Assembly: GCA_003389385.1 (NCBI GenBank)
Contig: QQVM01000021.1
Location: 137,920-201,919 of the forward strand
Source of the DNA: Bacteroidota bacterium
GTDB taxonomy: Bacteria > Bacteroidota > Bacteroidia > AKYH767-A > 2013-40CM-41-45
Direction of reading: 5' to 3'
Length of the DNA stretch: 64,000 bases
Below, in pieces: positions 18,228 through 26,022 of the stretch (position 1 is the stretch's first letter; each line of letters opens with the position of its first letter). The notes below the pieces were generated by a model that saw only the letters and a program-made list of their open reading frames with translations, was not told the DNA's origin and searched no databases. Both the position numbers and the translations under genes were made by a program.

Positions 18228-18258
18228 TTGGTAAATGAAAAATTGATATGTATATTTG
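18228..18258 (+). promoter_or_regulatory. Promoter of rpmE2
   Basis: TTG at 18228-18230, a 20-bp spacer, then TATATTTG at 18251-18258: the Bacteroidota sigma-ABfr-type promoter TTG-N19/20-TAnnTTTG. The predicted leader before the ATG at 18280 is about 15 nt. Confidence 0.72.
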
Positions 18259-18279
18259 CAGCCCTTAAACGGTTAAAAA

Positions 18280-18543
18280 ATGAAGAAAGATATACATCCA
18301 CAAGGCTACCGCAAGGTTATTTTCAAGGATATTTCATGTGATTACGCATTTATGACGCGTTCTACCATTGAAACTAAAGACACCATTAAATGGACAGACG
18401 GAAACGAATATCCATTGGTGAAGCTTGAGATCAGCCACATGTCTCATCCTTTCTACACAGGAAAGATGAAACTGATCGATACTGCCGGTCGAGTGGACAA
18501 GTTCCGTTCCCGTTATTCAAAGAAGAAAGAAGCAGGAAAGTAA
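18280..18543 (+). CDS. rpmE2: 50S ribosomal protein L31, type B
   Basis: 87-aa L31 of the type B (zinc-free) class: [20 protein letters not shown] at the start, [20 protein letters not shown] later, and none of the CxxC pairs that bind zinc in type A L31. It sits at the central protuberance of the large ribosomal subunit. It is monocistronic, with a consensus promoter upstream (18228-18258) and a hairpin terminator 22 nt after the stop. No zinc-uptake regulator (Zur) site is recognised, so it may simply be the organism's only L31. Confidence 0.96.
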   Translation: MKKDIHPQGYRKVIFKDISCDYAFMTRSTIETKDTIKWTDGNEYPLVKLEISHMSHPFYTGKMKLIDTAGRVDKFRSRYSKKKEAGK

Positions 18544-18565
18544 TCTGCTACTTCAATATGAATAT

Positions 18566-18600
18566 AAAAGTCCCGCAAAATTCTGCCGGGACTTTTTCTT
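18566..18600 (+). terminator. Terminator of rpmE2
   Basis: AAAAGTCCCG (18566-18575) pairs with CGGGACTTTT (18587-18596), extended by GCA/TGC inside with one bulged base, followed by a T-rich tail. Confidence 0.9.
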
Positions 18601-18645
18601 TTTGTAACAATAACTATTTTTGAAAAAGAATTTCAAACCCGGCGA

Positions 18646-19836
18646 ATGAACATTATCTTTTTCGATCACTACAGCAGGCAAAGCCTGTTGCCATTAACTT
18701 TCACTAGACCTGTATCCGAGCTGAGGATTGGGATTCTGACCATCCGTGAAAAGTGGGAAAAGTATCTGAAGGCTGAATGTTCAAACTGGACGGAAGAATA
18801 CCTGAGCAAACTTTTTCCAATGCGTCTCACCGCAGACAATTTGTTCATCAATGCTTCCGTTATTCCTGACAATGAATTTGTGAGTGCTGTTCAAAATCTG
18901 TCAATCGGTGAACAGCTCATTCAATCAGGCTTGCTACTTGCAATGCGTGGAGGTGATGAAAGGTTAAATTATAATGCAATCCCTGGAGTTTTGCCGACAA
19001 GTAAGCAAACTGAATATCCTCACAAGGCAATAGTACTGAAACATCCATGGGACATTTTTTCCATTAACAGCACAGCTATTGAGGCCGATTATAAAATGCT
19101 GACTAACGGAAGAAAGTCTGCAGCAATATCTGACAGTAACCATGTATTCGGAAGGGAAAACATTTTTTTAGAAGAAGGAGCTAAAGTTGAATGTTCCACA
19201 TTGAATGCACTTGACGGAAAGATTTATATTGGCAAAGATGCCGAAGTCATGGAAGGCTGTTTGATCAGAGGCGGTCTATCGCTCGGCGAACATTCCCAGT
19301 TGAAGATGGGAACAAGGATTTATGGCGCCACAAGCATCGGTCCGCATTGTAAGATTGGAGGAGAGGTCAATAATTCAATAATCATGGGATACTCAAACAA
19401 AGCACATGACGGATTTCTGGGGAACTCAGTGATCGGAGAATGGTGCAATCTCGGTGCGGACACAAATAATTCCAATCTGAAAAACAATTACAGTGAAGTG
19501 AAGGTATGGAGTTATCCTGAAGATGATTATGTAAACACGGGTCTACAGTTCTGCGGATTGATTATGGGAGACCATTCAAAATGCAGTATCAATACCATGT
19601 TCAATACAGGAACAGTTGTCGGAGTGAGTTCAAATATATTCGGCACTGGATTTCCTCCCAAGTTTATTCCTTCATTCGCATGGGGAGGATCTGAAGGTTT
19701 CAGCACTTACCGCCTTAATGAAGCGATGGAGGTGGCGGAAAGAGTTTATGAAAGGAGAGGAAAGAAACTGAGCGATGATGAAATGGAAATGTTCAGATAT
19801 TTGTTTGACCAGACCACTAATCATCGTGCATGGTAA
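18646..19836 (+). CDS. Alternative GlmU-family protein (putative sugar-nucleotide / acetyltransferase)
   Basis: 396-aa protein resembling the alternative GlmU group found in Bacteroidota (UDP-GlcNAc diphosphorylase/glucosamine-1-phosphate acetyltransferase family). The N-terminal ~165 residues replace a standard nucleotidyltransferase domain and lack its LAAGxGTRM loop; instead FTRPVSELRIGILT occurs. From about 170 to 345 there is a left-handed beta-helix of hexapeptide repeats (IYIGKDAEV, SIGPHCKIGG, VIGEWCNLGADTNNSN). The substrate is inferred from family only. A TATTTTTG -7 box lies at 18615-18622. First gene of a probable three-gene unit with the 185-aa protein and the mutase. Confidence 0.85.
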   Translation: MNIIFFDHYSRQSLLPLTFTRPVSELRIGILTIREKWEKYLKAECSNWTEEYLSKLFPMRLTADNLFINASVIPDNEFVSAVQNLSIGEQLIQSGLLLAMRGGDERLNYNAIPGVLPTSKQTEYPHKAIVLKHPWDIFSINSTAIEADYKMLTNGRKSAAISDSNHVFGRENIFLEEGAKVECSTLNALDGKIYIGKDAEVMEGCLIRGGLSLGEHSQLKMGTRIYGATSIGPHCKIGGEVNNSIIMGYSNKAHDGFLGNSVIGEWCNLGADTNNSNLKNNYSEVKVWSYPEDDYVNTGLQFCGLIMGDHSKCSINTMFNTGTVVGVSSNIFGTGFPPKFIPSFAWGGSEGFSTYRLNEAMEVAERVYERRGKKLSDDEMEMFRYLFDQTTNHRAW

Positions 19837-19867
19837 CTGTTAATTCCATACATTAATTGAAGAAAAA

Positions 19868-20425
19868 ATGAACGGCTTATCAGAGGTGCTATTGTATTTT
19901 GTTCCGGCTTTCCTAGTGCTTGTGGGGATGTTTATGCTAGTCAAGAGATTTCTTCAAAACAGGGAACTTGAAACGAGAAAATTTCTCGAGAAGGAATACC
20001 AGCTGCGGATTTTAAGTGAGCGTGAAAACAGAAAGAAGGAGGCAATGCCCATCCGTCTTCAGGCCTATGAGCGCCTTGTTTTATTTTTGGAGAGAATCAG
20101 TCCCAACAGCATTCTGGTCAGAGTTCACAGAGGAGGTATGACGGCACCGCAACTGCAGGCGGAATTGAACGTGACAATCCGTTCAGAATTTGAACACAAC
20201 CTTTCACAACAGATATATGTGTCGGCTCAAGCCTGGGAAGCTGTGAAAGAAGCTAAGGAAGAAACAGTGAGGATGATAAATAATGCATTTAGCATGGTCG
20301 GGACCAATGCTTCAGGAATCCAAATGAGCAGCCAGATATTCGAACAAGCCTTGAAAATGGACAGTGTTCCAACACAAAAAGCTGTGAATATTCTCAAAGC
20401 CGAAGCTCTGAAACTTCTTGAGTAG
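19868..20425 (+). CDS. Conserved Bacteroidota membrane-anchored protein, function unknown
   Basis: 185-aa protein, not assigned to a function. Residues 5-26 (SEVLLYFVPAFLVLVGMFML) form one transmembrane helix with the positively charged flank (KRFLQNRELETRK) after it, so the bulk should face the cytosol. The rest is charged and mostly helical, with an RLQAYERLVLFLERISP segment (about 58-75) that I recognise as recurring in similarly sized hypothetical proteins of this phylum. The gene starts 31 bp after the GlmU-like gene and ends 27 bp before the mutase gene, so all three are probably one transcript; this order gives only a weak functional hint. Confidence 0.75.
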   Translation: MNGLSEVLLYFVPAFLVLVGMFMLVKRFLQNRELETRKFLEKEYQLRILSERENRKKEAMPIRLQAYERLVLFLERISPNSILVRVHRGGMTAPQLQAELNVTIRSEFEHNLSQQIYVSAQAWEAVKEAKEETVRMINNAFSMVGTNASGIQMSSQIFEQALKMDSVPTQKAVNILKAEALKLLE

Positions 20426-20452
20426 AATCATGGTTTGCTGAAGAGAAATTAA

Positions 20453-22018
20453 ATGGAAAAAGAAAAAACAAAACCAGCAAAGTTTGTAACAGACAGCGGG
20501 ATAGAAATCAAGGAGGTTTATTATTCTCATTCTGGAATGAATGAAAAACCCGGACAATACCCTTATACGCGTGGGGTTCAGGCCGACATGTATCGCACCC
20601 GTTTGTGGACGATGCGTCAGTATGCGGGCTTTTCCACAGCAGAGAAATCAAATGAAAGATACAAGTATCTGCTGAAGCATGGTACAACAGGCCTATCAGT
20701 GGCTTTTGACCTTCCGACCCAAATCGGCTATGATTCGGATCATCCACTGTCTGAAGGTGAAGTAGGCAAGGCCGGAGTTGCCATTGATTCCTTAAAAGAT
20801 ATTGAAATACTTTTCAGCGGTATTGAATTGGAGAAGGTCAGCACTTCAATGACAATTAACAGCACCGCTGCGATTCTTCTTGCATTTTATATCGCTCTCG
20901 CTAAAAAACAAGGTGCTGATCTAAAAAAAATTTCTGGAACTATTCAGAATGATCTGCTTAAAGAATATGCCGCAAGAGGCACATACATATACCCACCTCA
21001 TGCTTCAATGCGAATTATCACTGACATTTTTGAATATTGCAGTCGTGAAACTCCTAAGTGGAATACTATTTCAATTTCCGGTTATCACATTCGCGAGGCC
21101 GGATCTACTGCAGCGCAGGAGCTGGCATTTACTCTGGCAAACGGCAAGGCATATGTAAAGGCTGCAATTGAAAAAGGACTTGACATTGACGTATTCGGCA
21201 GAAGACTATCATTTTTCTTTAATGCGCATAACAATGTATTTCAGGAAGTGGCCAAATTCAGGGCAGCTCGAAGAATGTGGGCAAAAATCATGAAAGACCT
21301 CGGAGCTAAGGAAGAAAAGGCCATGATGCTGAGGTTTCATACACAAACCGGAGGTTCCACTTTAACAGCCCAGCAGCCGGAAAACAATATCGTAAGGGTA
21401 ACGCTTCAGGCTCTTTCCGCTGTAATGGGAGGGACCCAGTCATTGCACACAAACGGTTATGATGAAGCTCTGAGTCTTCCCACAGAGGAAGCAGCACGTA
21501 TTGCACTGCGCACCCAGCAAATCATTGCTTTCGAAAGCGGAGTGGTTGATACCGTAGATCCTTTGGCAGGATCATTCTTTGTTGAAAACCTGACAGATGA
21601 ACTAGAGCTTAAAGCATGGGAGTACATTCATACGATTGATAAAATGGGAGGTAGTGTAAAAGCAATTGAAGCTGGATACATCCAGAATGAAATAGCATCA
21701 GCATCATACCGATATCAGCAGTCTATAGAAAAAGCTGAACGCATCCTGGTTGGCGTGAATCATTTTGAAATTGAAGAAAAGCCTTTCGATAAAATATTCA
21801 GTGTTGATGACAGTATCCGACAGGTTCAGATCGAAAGAATAAAACAACTGAAAAATGAGCGTGATGAGGCAGCAGTTTCTGGATGCCTTGCTGAAATCGG
21901 AAATGCTGCCAAAGAAGGAGCTAATCTCATGCCTCTGATAATCAAAGGGGTGGAGGCATACGCCACTCTCGGTGAGATTGCTGATGAATTAAGAAAAGTG
22001 TTTGGTGAGTACCGCTGA
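20453..22018 (+). CDS. Methylmalonyl-CoA mutase, substrate-binding subunit without B12 domain
   Basis: 521-aa TIM-barrel subunit of an adenosylcobalamin-dependent acyl-CoA mutase, interconverting methylmalonyl-CoA and succinyl-CoA. The two residues that distinguish mutases both read as methylmalonyl type: Tyr57 in RQYAGF (Phe in isobutyryl-, Ile in hydroxyisobutyryl-CoA mutases) and Arg175 in EYAARGTY (Gln in the others). His212 in [11 protein letters not shown] is the expected catalytic His. The protein ends at GEYR, without the ~130-residue cobalamin-binding domain (DxHxxG), so a separate small subunit is required and is not in this window. It belongs to a plus-strand unit with the GlmU-like and 185-aa genes, and converges on the FtsB-like gene 14 bp away. 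Confidence 0.92.
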   Translation: MEKEKTKPAKFVTDSGIEIKEVYYSHSGMNEKPGQYPYTRGVQADMYRTRLWTMRQYAGFSTAEKSNERYKYLLKHGTTGLSVAFDLPTQIGYDSDHPLSEGEVGKAGVAIDSLKDIEILFSGIELEKVSTSMTINSTAAILLAFYIALAKKQGADLKKISGTIQNDLLKEYAARGTYIYPPHASMRIITDIFEYCSRETPKWNTISISGYHIREAGSTAAQELAFTLANGKAYVKAAIEKGLDIDVFGRRLSFFFNAHNNVFQEVAKFRAARRMWAKIMKDLGAKEEKAMMLRFHTQTGGSTLTAQQPENNIVRVTLQALSAVMGGTQSLHTNGYDEALSLPTEEAARIALRTQQIIAFESGVVDTVDPLAGSFFVENLTDELELKAWEYIHTIDKMGGSVKAIEAGYIQNEIASASYRYQQSIEKAERILVGVNHFEIEEKPFDKIFSVDDSIRQVQIERIKQLKNERDEAAVSGCLAEIGNAAKEGANLMPLIIKGVEAYATLGEIADELRKVFGEYR

Positions 22019-22032
22019 TTTAAGCAGGCTTG

Positions 22033-22350
22033 TCAGGAATTATTTTTCACCCTTATGATGAATATTTCTTCCTTCTCGCGTTTCATGAAATACTTTTCAC
22101 GTGCGAATTTTTCCAGGTTGTCAGGATTATTCTTAAGCTGATTGAGATATATTTTATTGAGAATGATCTGTTCTTCGTAGTATTTTTTTTCTGCCTGAAG
22201 TTCTTTCAGTCTTTTCCTGTAGCTGCTGGTAGTTATGAAATCATTCTTATCAAAAAAAGCGATCCATACCACAAAACACAGGAATGTTATAACATACTTA
22301 TTGCGGCATTTACTGAGGAAATAAAGAAAAGCAGATTGTTTCTTCTTCAT
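22033..22350 (-). CDS. FtsB/DivIC-family septum formation initiator
   Basis: 105-aa bitopic membrane protein of the FtsB/DivIC family, part of the FtsQ-FtsL-FtsB division complex that activates septal peptidoglycan synthesis. ATG 22350 (MKKKQSAFLYF) gives a short cytosolic N-terminus, one transmembrane helix at about 19-36 (YVITFLCFVVWIAFF), then a periplasmic coiled coil (YRKRLKELQAEKKYYEEQI) and the family's LEKFAREKYFMKREKEEIFII end. An upstream in-frame GTG (22374) is less likely. It is convergent with the mutase gene, and pruA lies upstream on the same strand behind a terminator. Confidence 0.88.
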   Translation of the reverse strand: MKKKQSAFLYFLSKCRNKYVITFLCFVVWIAFFDKNDFITTSSYRKRLKELQAEKKYYEEQIILNKIYLNQLKNNPDNLEKFAREKYFMKREKEEIFIIRVKNNS

Positions 22351-22440
22351 AAGAGGTTTCCTGAATACAGGCACATGTTCAGTGATTCAGCTTTGGAAGT
22401 CCGTTTACGGAGTTTCTCATGCTTGGATACAATTTTTATA

Positions 22441-22471
22441 AAAAAAATCCTTTCCGAAAGGAAAGGATTTT
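22441..22471 (-). terminator. Terminator of pruA
   Basis: A 12-bp perfect stem, AAAATCCTTTCC (22444-22455) and GGAAAGGATTTT (22460-22471), with a GAAA loop. On the minus strand it runs into T7, so it ends pruA transcription. Confidence 0.9.
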
Positions 22472-22496
22472 AATGTATTGATTAAGTGATAAAACT

Positions 22497-24185
22497 TTAT
22501 GAAACTGCAGCCTTAGCTTTACTTTCTACTTGAGCAGCTGGTTGAGTTTCATGCTTTTCAGATGCAAGAAATGGGTAACGATAATCTGTTGGAGGAACCA
22601 ATGCCTCTTTAATTGTTCTTGGACTGACCCAGCGCAAGAGGTTAATCATCGAACCGGCTTTGTCGTTGGTTCCTGAGGCGCGTCCTCCACCGAAAGGTTG
22701 TTGCCCGACCACAGCTCCGGTACATTTATCATTGATATAAAAATTTCCTGCGGCATTTTGCAGCTTTTTAGTTGCAAGATCTACAGCATAACGGTCGCGG
22801 GAAAATATTGAACCGGTTAGGGCGTAAATGCTTGTTTGGTCAACTATATCAAGGGTCTTTTCAAACTCGGAGTCCTTATAAACATATATTGTCAAAACCG
22901 GACCAAACAATTCCTCACACATAGTTATATAAGCATGATTGCCGGTAAGGATGACAGTTGGTTCAATGAAATAACCTTTAGACTTGTCATAATTACCACC
23001 AGCAATAATCTCAGCGTCCTTGTCTTTTTTATCGTTTTCAATATATCTTGATAGTTTATCGAATGACTTTTCATCAATTACCGCATTGATGAAATTACCC
23101 AGATCTTCAGTAGGGCCCATTCTGAAAGATTTGATATCCTCAATCAGGCCTTTCTTTACTTCCGTCCAAAGACTTTCAGGTATGTATGCTCTGGAAGCTG
23201 CAGAGCATTTTTGTCCCTGGAATTCGAATGCTCCTCTTGACAAGGCTGTGATCAAAGCTTTTGGGTCAGCAGAAGGATGAGCCATAATAAAGTCTTTTCC
23301 GCCTGTTTCTCCGACAATTCTCGGGTAAGATTTATATTTTGAAATATTGTTGCCTATGTTCTTCCATATATCCTGAAACACCCCTGTTGAACCTGTGAAA
23401 TGTATACCCGCAAAATCAGGGTGATTGAAGATCACATCGCCTGCATCAGGACCAGACACATATACAAGGTTTATAACACCGTCAGGCAATCCTGCTTCCA
23501 TGAATATTTCCATCAGGAGAGAGGCGGAGTAAATTTGTGTGTTGGCAGGTTTCCACACCACAGTATTGCCCATCATTGCAGGTGCGGTTGGTAAATTCCC
23601 GCTGATAGCGGTGAAGTTGAAAGGAGTCAGAGCAAAAACAAATCCTTCAAGTGGTCTTTGTTCCACGCGGTTGTAAATACCTTTGGATGAGATAGGTTGC
23701 TGCGTATAAATTTCCCTCATGTACTGAACATTGAACCTGAGAAAGTCTATCATTTCGCATGCGGCATCTATTTCCGCCTGATATACATTTTTACTTTGAC
23801 CAAGCATAGTTGCTGCATTGATTCGCGCTCTGTAAGGACCACTAAGAAGCTCTGCAGCTTTAAGAAAAATAGATGCTCTCTGCTCCCAATCCAGTGCAGA
23901 CCAGGCAGCTTTGGCTTTCAATGCTGCATCAATAGCTGCAGTCACATGAGATTTGTCGCCAGCATGATAATCACCAATGATATGTTGATGATCGTGCGGA
24001 GGACAGATAGATTTTTTATTACCCGTTCGGATTTCTTTTCCGTCTATATACATTGGAACATCTTTGCGCATATTGCGCATCATTCGGAGCGTGTCCAGAA
24101 TTTCTTTCCTTTCCGGACTTCCCGGAGCATAGTTCAAAACCGGCTCATTGACGGCTGTCGGTACTTGATAAATGGCGTTGGACAT
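22497..24185 (-). CDS. pruA: L-glutamate gamma-semialdehyde (1-pyrroline-5-carboxylate) dehydrogenase
   Basis: 562-aa aldehyde dehydrogenase of the PruA type, oxidising glutamate semialdehyde to glutamate with NAD+ in proline and arginine catabolism. Catalytic Cys327 lies in FEFQGQKCSAASRAY, and the general-base Glu in RIVGETGGKDF. The NAD-binding region has TPFNFTAISGNLPTAPAMMGN. This is the stand-alone enzyme, not a PutA fusion: no proline dehydrogenase domain, and no such gene nearby. A TACCTTTG -7 box lies about 17 nt upstream of the ATG, and a terminator lies downstream, so it is monocistronic. Confidence 0.96.
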   Translation of the reverse strand: MSNAIYQVPTAVNEPVLNYAPGSPERKEILDTLRMMRNMRKDVPMYIDGKEIRTGNKKSICPPHDHQHIIGDYHAGDKSHVTAAIDAALKAKAAWSALDWEQRASIFLKAAELLSGPYRARINAATMLGQSKNVYQAEIDAACEMIDFLRFNVQYMREIYTQQPISSKGIYNRVEQRPLEGFVFALTPFNFTAISGNLPTAPAMMGNTVVWKPANTQIYSASLLMEIFMEAGLPDGVINLVYVSGPDAGDVIFNHPDFAGIHFTGSTGVFQDIWKNIGNNISKYKSYPRIVGETGGKDFIMAHPSADPKALITALSRGAFEFQGQKCSAASRAYIPESLWTEVKKGLIEDIKSFRMGPTEDLGNFINAVIDEKSFDKLSRYIENDKKDKDAEIIAGGNYDKSKGYFIEPTVILTGNHAYITMCEELFGPVLTIYVYKDSEFEKTLDIVDQTSIYALTGSIFSRDRYAVDLATKKLQNAAGNFYINDKCTGAVVGQQPFGGGRASGTNDKAGSMINLLRWVSPRTIKEALVPPTDYRYPFLASEKHETQPAAQVESKAKAAVS

Positions 24186-24201
24186 TGTAAATAATTTTTT
24201 G

Positions 24202-24209
24202 CAAAGGTA
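24202..24209 (-). promoter_or_regulatory. Promoter -7 box of pruA
   Basis: TACCTTTG on the minus strand matches TAnnTTTG exactly and would give a leader of about 10 nt. The rest of the 274-bp gap (24186-24459) holds a G7 tract at 24361-24367 and no gene that I can support. Confidence 0.6.
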
Positions 24210-24459
24210 CGAAAATATGTGAAGGAGACAGTCTGAATGGCATTTACTTCAGAATTAAAAATATGAAAATCAATAAATTAAGTGGATGAAATTTGATCTG
24301 GTCATTAATCATTGGAAAAATCAATGGATGATTTAAATTATTAGATTATATTTAGTACTTGGGGGGGTTAATAAGTATTGTTTATTTATATCAAACAGAC
24401 ACTTGTCTTGAAGAAGGCATTTCTTTTATTTGCCTTAAAAAACTTTCACAATTTATTTT

Positions 24460-24795
24460 ATGATCCAGGCTCTTATTGTTGAAGATGATCCTATTAGTGT
24501 TGAAATGCTCAGAGATTTCCTTGATGATTCCGGTGAGCCCATACAAGTTATAGACCATTGCGGAACAGTTAAATCTGCTGTAAACAAGATCACTAAACTA
24601 AATCCTGAACTGGTTTTTCTGGATGTTGAGTTAGCCGACGGAAGCTGTTTTGACGTTCTTCAGAATATCGGTACTATCAATTTTGAAATTATAATCATTA
24701 CATCGCACGACCGGTATGCCATGCAGGCAGTGAAGTATAGTGCGCTTGATTATTTAATCAAACCAATTAAATCAACGAGCTCAAATCCGCATTGA
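24460..24795 (+). CDS. LytTR-family response regulator, receiver part (gene split by frameshift)
   Basis: 111-aa receiver domain: acidic pocket ED at 8-10, phospho-acceptor Asp55 (LVFLDVELADG), Thr81 (IIITSHD) and Lys101 (YLIKPI). After KPI the frame runs into KSTSSNPH and a stop at 24793. The expected linker (INELKSALKKVGK) continues in another frame from 24771, leading straight into the LytTR domain. One missing base around 24766-24771 explains this; restoring it gives a normal ~245-aa LytTR regulator. Whether it is a true mutation or a sequencing/assembly error cannot be told from one sequence. No histidine kinase gene is adjacent. Confidence 0.85.
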   Translation: MIQALIVEDDPISVEMLRDFLDDSGEPIQVIDHCGTVKSAVNKITKLNPELVFLDVELADGSCFDVLQNIGTINFEIIIITSHDRYAMQAVKYSALDYLIKPIKSTSSNPH

Positions 24796-24812
24796 AGAAA
24801 GTTGGGAAGAGG

Positions 24813-25193
24813 ATGACAGGAAATGAGCATAAGCTCAGTCCCAAGGACAGGAATAATTTCAAACCTTCAGAAAAAGTTGCTGTTCCAACATTTGAAGGAT
24901 TACTTTTTATTCCGATTTCTGATATTATCAGGATTCAAAGCGACCGTAATTACACAGATTTTTACCTGACAGAGAAGCGAAATGTAGTGGTTACAAAATC
25001 ACTCAAAGAGTTTGAAGCATTACTTTCTGAATCAGGATTCATCAGGATTCATCATAGCCATATGATCAACATCAACCATCTTGTCAAGTACATAAAAGGC
25101 GACGGCGGATATGTCATTATGAGCGATCAAAGCAAAGTGGATGTTTCAAGAAGGAAAAAGGAGGACTTTTTGCAGCTTCTGACAAAGGCATAA
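24813..25193 (+). CDS. LytTR DNA-binding part of the frameshifted response regulator
   Basis: LytTR domain: KVAVPTFEGLLFIPISDIIRI, then YTDFYLTEKR, VTKSLKEFEALL, GFIRIHHSHMININHL and VDVSRRKKEDFLQLL, all standard for the family that binds paired direct repeats. The frame is open from 24771. As an independent gene it could start at TTG 24792 or ATG 24813, giving a receiver-less DNA-binding protein of about 126 aa; as part of the original gene it continues from the receiver half. The repeat array at 25202-25291, just after the stop, is a plausible binding target. Either half could still be expressed separately. Confidence 0.85.
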   Translation: MTGNEHKLSPKDRNNFKPSEKVAVPTFEGLLFIPISDIIRIQSDRNYTDFYLTEKRNVVVTKSLKEFEALLSESGFIRIHHSHMININHLVKYIKGDGGYVIMSDQSKVDVSRRKKEDFLQLLTKA

Positions 25194-25201
25194 ATTTTCT
25201 G

Positions 25202-25291
25202 CCACTTATCCAGAATATTCAACCACTTATCCAGTAAACGTTCCACTTGTTAAATGGTGCTATCACTTATACTTAAACTGGAGTTACTTTG
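25202..25291 (+). repeat. Phased direct-repeat array, candidate LytTR operator
   Basis: Four related octamers start at 25202 (CCACTTAT), 25223 (CCACTTAT), 25243 (CCACTTGT) and 25263 (TCACTTAT). A weaker fifth starts at 25284 (TTACTTTG). Spacing is 21, 20, 20 and 21 bp, two helical turns, so all units lie on one face of the DNA. The first two are identical over 12 bp (CCACTTATCCAG). LytTR proteins bind direct repeats about 21 bp apart, and the array starts 9 bp after the LytTR stop codon. No open gene follows on the plus strand before a terminator at 25430. Confidence 0.6.
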
Positions 25292-25429
25292 GTTGACCAA
25301 TTCAACTACATGTCAACTCTTCCTATTTTTACGCTTTATGAACCAATGACAGTAGATGGTGAATTGATTGCTGGGTCGCAGCGGCAATCTTTTTGAAACC
25401 TGATCTTAGATTCAGGTGATTGGTCTAAG

Positions 25430-25456
25430 CCGGCAGAAACCCTGCCGGTTTTTTTT
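25430..25456 (+). terminator. Terminator ending the LytTR region
   Basis: CCGGCAG (25430-25436) and CTGCCGG (25442-25448) with a 5-nt loop, followed by T8. It lies 237 nt after the LytTR stop codon, so it ends either a long 3' UTR or a separate small RNA that starts near the repeat array. Its T-tract touches the convergent receiver gene's stop codon. Confidence 0.9.
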
Positions 25457-25953
25457 CAGGTCATTCTGATGATAATGATTCCCAGAACGAGGGCAATGAG
25501 TAGAATTCCCAGGAAAATATTGAAAAATTTTTGAGTGCCCAGGTTTTTTCTCAAATCGGAATGCCCAAGCAAATTATTTGTGATAATACTGAGTCTGTGA
25601 AAGGCATGTTCGTTTTTTACAACATAATCATATGCACCATATTTCATGGTATTGGCTGCCACTTCCGCTTTTTCCTGCCCAGAAAGGAAAATAACCGGAA
25701 CATCCGGAAACCGGGTTTTAAGTTTCTTCAGCACCTGCATTCCATTCATTGCTGCAGGATCGCTGGAGTCAAGATGATAGTCCAGAACAATCATGTCTGG
25801 AGTTAAGTATATATCCTGTAAGGCTCTTTCTCCGGAAGAAAAGTAAATAAGTTCTGATGCAGGATAGTTTGTTTTAAAAAAATCCTTCAGCATTTCGGAC
25901 ATGCTGGCATCATCGTCAATCAGAATAATTTTTATAGGTCGATCGGTGTACAT
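25456..25953 (-). CDS. Single-domain response regulator with C-terminal membrane anchor
   Basis: 165-aa protein. Residues 6-130 are a receiver domain with DDD at 13-15, phospho-acceptor Asp58 (MIVLDYHLD), Ser91 (VIFLSGQ) and Lys113 (YVVKNE). Instead of a DNA-binding output it ends in one strongly hydrophobic helix at about 143-162 (FFNIFLGILLIALVLGIIII), then RMT. A receiver tethered to the membrane by a C-terminal helix is unusual; it could be a phosphate sink or could bind a membrane partner. It is convergent with the LytTR gene. The next minus-strand gene upstream (AddA-like) ends 69 bp away. No kinase gene is nearby. Confidence 0.85.
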   Translation of the reverse strand: MYTDRPIKIILIDDDASMSEMLKDFFKTNYPASELIYFSSGERALQDIYLTPDMIVLDYHLDSSDPAAMNGMQVLKKLKTRFPDVPVIFLSGQEKAEVAANTMKYGAYDYVVKNEHAFHRLSIITNNLLGHSDLRKNLGTQKFFNIFLGILLIALVLGIIIIRMT

Positions 25954-26022
25954 AAATCAAGTTCATTGTTGATCAAACCTACAGCATTCTTAGCAATCAT
26001 GCAAGTTAGTTAACAGCATCAT

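Noticed and set aside
20570-20600. Gln-Ala-Asp-Met-Tyr in place of the Tyr-Pro-Thr-Met-Tyr seen in other mutases, as a sign of altered specificity
   Set aside because: The residues known to set specificity are the Tyr of RQYAGF and the Arg of AARGTY, and both are the methylmalonyl type.
24361-24367. G7 tract as a phase-variation switch
   Set aside because: It is short, lies in a non-coding gap about 93 bp from the nearest start and outside a recognisable promoter; no second allele is visible.
24760-24795. Programmed ribosomal frameshift in the LytTR gene
   Set aside because: No X-XXY-YYZ slippery heptamer and no downstream hairpin at the junction; a mutation or sequencing error is simpler.
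25202-25234. Two DnaA-box-like TTATCCAG sequences
   Set aside because: They differ from TTATCCACA at the C before the last base, the region is not otherwise origin-like (no dnaA, no AT-rich unwinding repeats), and the 20-21 bp phasing with weaker copies fits LytTR operators better.
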